Below, one piece after another: positions 31,313-32,926 of a DNA stretch of 32,926 bases (its first letter is position 1; each line of letters starts with the position of its first letter). The translations under genes and the position numbers were made by a program. The notes beneath the pieces are model-generated. The model searched no databases and had not been told where the DNA came from. It saw only the letters and a program-made list of their open reading frames with translations. The stretch comes from an uncultured Eubacteriales bacterium (GTDB lineage Bacteria; Bacillota; Clostridia; Oscillospirales; Acutalibacteraceae), in the NCBI GenBank assembly GCA_900315815.1, contig ONAS01000014.1, forward strand, positions 1-32,926, in the 5' to 3' direction.

Positions 31313-31819
31313 TTGGAAAATAAAAAAATTTTGAATATCGTTTTGTTTGAACCGGAGATCCCGCAGAATACCGGCAATATCGCCCGCACCTGCGCCGCGA
31401 CGGGCGCAAGGCTGCATCTGGTGCGGCCCTTCGGCTTTGAGATCACCGACCGCAATCTCAAGAGAGCGGGGCTGGACTACTGGTATCTTGTCGACATCAC
31501 CTACTATGATTCTATCGATGATTTCTTTGAAAAGACCGCGGGCGGGGAATACTTTTTCTTCTCTACCAAGGCGCGGCATATCCACAGTGACGTCAGCTAT
31601 CCCGACGGCGCGTATATCATCTTCGGAAAGGAAACCCGCGGCATCCCGGAGCATGTCCTGATGCGTTATCCCGACCGCTGTGTGCGGATCCCGATGATCA
31701 GTGATGCGCGGTCGCTGAACCTCGCGAATTCCGTCGCCGTCGGATGCTACGAGGTGCTGAGGCAGTGGGGATATCCCGCACTGCAGACCAAGGGAGAGCT
31801 GCACCGGCACAAGTGGTGA
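31313..31819 (+). CDS. trmL: tRNA (cytidine/uridine-34 2'-O)-methyltransferase TrmL
   Basis: SPOUT-class enzyme that 2'-O-methylates the wobble base of leucine tRNAs. 168 residues. Motifs: NIVLFEPEIPQNTGNIART at the N-terminus, LHLVRPFGFEITDRNLKRAG, the knot with IIFGKETRGIPE, and RIPMISDARSLNLANSVAVG near the C-terminus, all diagnostic of TrmL. The start is TTG 31313, with GAGGTGA 6 bases upstream; no in-frame ATG gives the conserved N-terminus. Confidence 0.96.
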   Translation: MENKKILNIVLFEPEIPQNTGNIARTCAATGARLHLVRPFGFEITDRNLKRAGLDYWYLVDITYYDSIDDFFEKTAGGEYFFFSTKARHIHSDVSYPDGAYIIFGKETRGIPEHVLMRYPDRCVRIPMISDARSLNLANSVAVGCYEVLRQWGYPALQTKGELHRHKW

Positions 31820-31829
31820 TATCGTCTTT

Positions 31830-31859
31830 GCGCACGCTTGAAAAAGTGTGCGCTTTTTT
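31830..31859 (+). terminator. Terminator after trmL
   Basis: Ten-base-pair stem GCGCACGCTT/AAGTGTGCGC (one G-T pair), GAAA loop, six T. Confidence 0.93.
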
Positions 31860-31890
31860 GCATTTTTACCATTATTATTCCTTTTTGCTA

Positions 31891-31920
31891 TTGCAATAGG
31901 ACGGCGGTTTATTATATAAT
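31891..31920 (+). promoter_or_regulatory. Sigma-A promoter of pgk
   Basis: TTGCAA (31891-31896), 18-bp spacer, perfect TATAAT (31915-31920), giving a leader of about 73 nt. Confidence 0.8.
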
Positions 31921-31936
31921 AAAGATGTATAAATTT

Positions 31937-31972
31937 GGGGTGGATTCCAATCGGTTAGCCGAGGACAACCCC
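31937..31972 (+). other. Structured 5' leader of pgk
   Basis: An outer pairing GGGGT/ACCCC (31937-31941 with 31968-31972) encloses an inner hairpin TCGG-TTAG-CCGA (31951-31962). It starts about 10 nt after the predicted transcript start and ends 27 nt before pgk. No known riboswitch motif is recognised. Confidence 0.5.
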
Positions 31973-31999
31973 TGAGCATACAGAAAGGATTGATTCACT

Positions 32000-32926
32000 A
32001 TGAAACTGAACAAGTACACCGTTGATGACATCAACTTCAAGGGCAAAAAAGTTCTTTGCCGCTGCGACTTCAACGTCCCGCTCAAGGACGGCGTTATCAC
32101 CAACGATAACCGTATCACAGCCGCTCTGCCGACCATCAAAAAGATCATCGCAGACGGCGGTCAGCTGATCCTCTGCTCCCATCTGGGCAAGCCGAAGAAC
32201 GGCCCCGAGGAGAAGTTCTCCCTCGCTCCCGTAGCTGCCCGCCTGAGTGAACTGCTGGGTCAGAACGTTGTTTTCGCCAATGACGACGAGGTCGTCGGCG
32301 CCAACGCCAAGGCTGCTGTTGCCGCGATGAAGGACGGCGACGTCGTTCTGCTCCAGAACACCCGTTTCCGCAAGGAAGAGACCAAGAACCTCGAGCCGTT
32401 CAGCTCTGAGCTGGCTTCTCTTGCCGAAGTATTCGTGATGGATGCGTTCGGCTCCGCTCACCGCGCTCACTGCTCGACCGTCGGCGTAACCGATCATATC
32501 AAGGAAACCGCTGTCGGCTACCTGATGCAGAAGGAAATCGCCTACCTCGGCAACGCGGTAGAGGCTCCCGTACGTCCGTTCGTTGCGATCCTCGGCGGCG
32601 CCAAGGTCGCGGACAAGCTGAACGTTATCAGCAACCTGCTCGAAAAGTGCGACACTCTGATCATCGGCGGCGGTATGGCGTACACCTTCTCGAAGGCACA
32701 GGGCAAGGCGATCGGCACCTCGCTGGTCGACGATACCAAGCTCGATTACTGCAACGAGATGATCAAGAAGGCGGAGGAGCTCGGCAAGAAGCTGCTCCTG
32801 CCCGTCGATACCGTCTGCGCGAAGTCCTTCCCCGATCCGATCGACGCTCCGATCGAGACCGAGATTTTTGCCGCGGGTGAAATCCCCGAGGATATGATGG
32901 GTCTGGATATCGGCCCCGAAACCCGC
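32000..32926 (+). CDS. pgk: Phosphoglycerate kinase, 3' end cut off
   Basis: Glycolytic enzyme transferring phosphate from 1,3-bisphosphoglycerate to ADP. The 309 visible codons run off the window edge; a full enzyme has about 390-410 residues, so the N-domain and part of the nucleotide domain are seen. Motifs: [59 protein letters not shown] (substrate-binding Arg and His), [11 protein letters not shown] and [10 protein letters not shown]. Codon use is strongly biased and regular, as in highly expressed genes. AGAAAGGA precedes ATG 32000. gap is not directly upstream; trmL and its terminator are. Confidence 0.98.
   Translation, partial: MKLNKYTVDDINFKGKKVLCRCDFNVPLKDGVITNDNRITAALPTIKKIIADGGQLILCSHLGKPKNGPEEKFSLAPVAARLSELLGQNVVFANDDEVVGANAKAAVAAMKDGDVVLLQNTRFRKEETKNLEPFSSELASLAEVFVMDAFGSAHRAHCSTVGVTDHIKETAVGYLMQKEIAYLGNAVEAPVRPFVAILGGAKVADKLNVISNLLEKCDTLIIGGGMAYTFSKAQGKAIGTSLVDDTKLDYCNEMIKKAEELGKKLLLPVDTVCAKSFPDPIDAPIETEIFAAGEIPEDMMGLDIGPETR

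Overview
The window looks like a chromosomal segment of a moderately GC-rich, Gram-positive anaerobe of the class Clostridia, most likely near Ruminococcaceae/Oscillospirales (inference). Supporting signs are strong Shine-Dalgarno sites with ATG, GTG and TTG starts, sigma-A promoters with 17-18 bp spacers, a tRNA-Cys T-box ahead of cysE-cysS, a SigH-like sigma factor, a PdaB-type polysaccharide deacetylase, a metallophosphoesterase carrying dockerin and starch-binding modules, and the order DUF1385-prmC and recA-recX-rimO-pgsA. There are no phage genes, transposase genes, CRISPR arrays, rRNAs or tRNAs.

Layout. 1-5941 (minus): rqcH (cut by the window edge), rlmH and a WalJ-type metallo-hydrolase form one unit; murA and comM/yifB follow. 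6101-8930 (plus): a SigH-like sigma factor that seems to start at CTG, a four-CxxC zinc-ribbon protein, then a DUF1858 redox-disulfide protein, trmK and a Nif3-like protein coupled by stop/start overlaps. 9027-15416 (plus): trmB, an FG-GAP/VCBS lipoprotein, an OmpR-type response regulator and its histidine kinase, a DUF1385 membrane protein and prmC. 15441-19224: recA-recX-rimO-pgsA, each junction overlapping by 1-4 nt. 19254-21955: a T-box leader followed by a MITE-like inverted-repeat element, a GC-rich hairpin, and cysE-cysS. 21999-22790: a membrane-anchored polysaccharide deacetylase.

22845-31229 is the accessory-looking part and holds the least familiar biology. Six consecutive minus-strand genes (22845-26640) encode diverged paralogs of one roughly 85-residue beta-rich extracytoplasmic domain attached to different N-termini: two lipoprotein signals, one signal anchor, and three zinc-ribbon/Pro-rich-linker/transmembrane modules. 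Upstream lie a secreted metallophosphoesterase with dockerin and CBM26-like modules, an unrecognised protein made of two tandem copies of one ~65-residue unit, a membrane-anchored GH25 lysozyme with a perfect 33-bp in-frame duplication beside its membrane segment, and a small Cys-rich membrane protein. Together these suggest cell-envelope and surface functions; the role of the six-paralog family is unknown.

31263-32926 (plus): trmL and the start of pgk, which has a structured leader and is cut by the window end.
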